5,953 nt of DNA. It comes from Bacillota bacterium. GTDB lineage: Bacteria; Bacillota_A; Clostridia; Lutisporales; Lutisporaceae. A model generated the notes under the pieces. That model was not told the origin of the DNA. It made no database searches and saw nothing but the letters and a program-made list of their open reading frames with translations. Shown piece after piece: positions 5,932 to 5,953 of the stretch (its first letter is position 1; each line of letters starts with the position of its first letter). The translations under genes were made by a program, and so were the position numbers. The stretch covers positions 1 through 5,953 of the forward strand of contig JAKJBT010000096.1 of the NCBI GenBank assembly GCA_022706865.1. Direction: 5' to 3'.

Positions 5932-5953
5932 CTATAGCTTTCTAATAAATAGG
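5924..5953 (+). CDS. Start of a further element gene, cut by the window edge
   Basis: ATG at 5924 opens a frame reading MSDYSFLINR up to the last base. It overlaps the end of the double-HTH gene in the pattern ATGTCTGA and has a well-placed GAGGTG site. Ten residues are too few to identify a family. By position beside an excisionase-like gene it could be a recombinase or replication gene, but nothing in the sequence shows it. Confidence 0.5.
   Translation, partial: MSDYSFLINR

Overview
The window looks like low-GC Firmicutes DNA, most likely from the class Clostridia. The evidence is strong AGGAGG-like ribosome binding sites, a consensus housekeeping promoter, and a heterodimeric ABC exporter pair of a type common in Clostridia. 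No species can be named from the sequence.

Left part (1-4563), ordinary chromosome. The plus strand opens with the 3' end of metF (methylenetetrahydrofolate reductase). It converges on a minus-strand operon of three genes: a MarR-family repressor (3931-4449), a 575-residue ABC half-transporter (2204-3931) and a 627-residue ABC half-transporter (317-2200). The genes are packed tightly (TAATG overlap, then a 3-base gap). The two ABC subunits have complementary defects. The first lacks the catalytic Glu and the switch His; the second has an altered signature motif. They should therefore form one exporter with one degenerate and one active ATP site, like LmrCD, BmrCD and TM287/288. The operon has a near-perfect promoter (TTGACA, 17 bases, TATAAT). 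The leader between promoter and repressor gene holds a palindrome and a 9-base direct repeat 30 bases apart, which are good candidate operators for self-repression released by a drug or other ligand.

Middle part (about 4612-5030), a decayed insertion sequence of IS3 type. An orfA-like gene has an in-frame stop at codon 19. The beginning of orfB follows in the -1 frame and is cut off after about 16 codons. A large hairpin in front of orfA contains its ribosome binding site.

Right part (5031-5953), the edge of an integrative element. The IS remnant ends exactly at the CCA end of a minus-strand 3' fragment of a tRNA-Ser gene (from the CGA anticodon loop to the end); the 5' half of the tRNA is absent. 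That is the usual signature of the att junction opposite the intact tRNA. It places the chromosome on the left and the element on the right. After about 250 non-coding bases with a terminator-like hairpin and tandem 11-base repeats that could be integrase arm sites, there is a protein with two tandem excisionase-like helix-turn-helix domains. Its stop codon overlaps the start of a further gene that runs off the window.

Nothing here is clearly a new kind of system. The att junction, its repeats and the double-HTH gene are the parts most worth following up.
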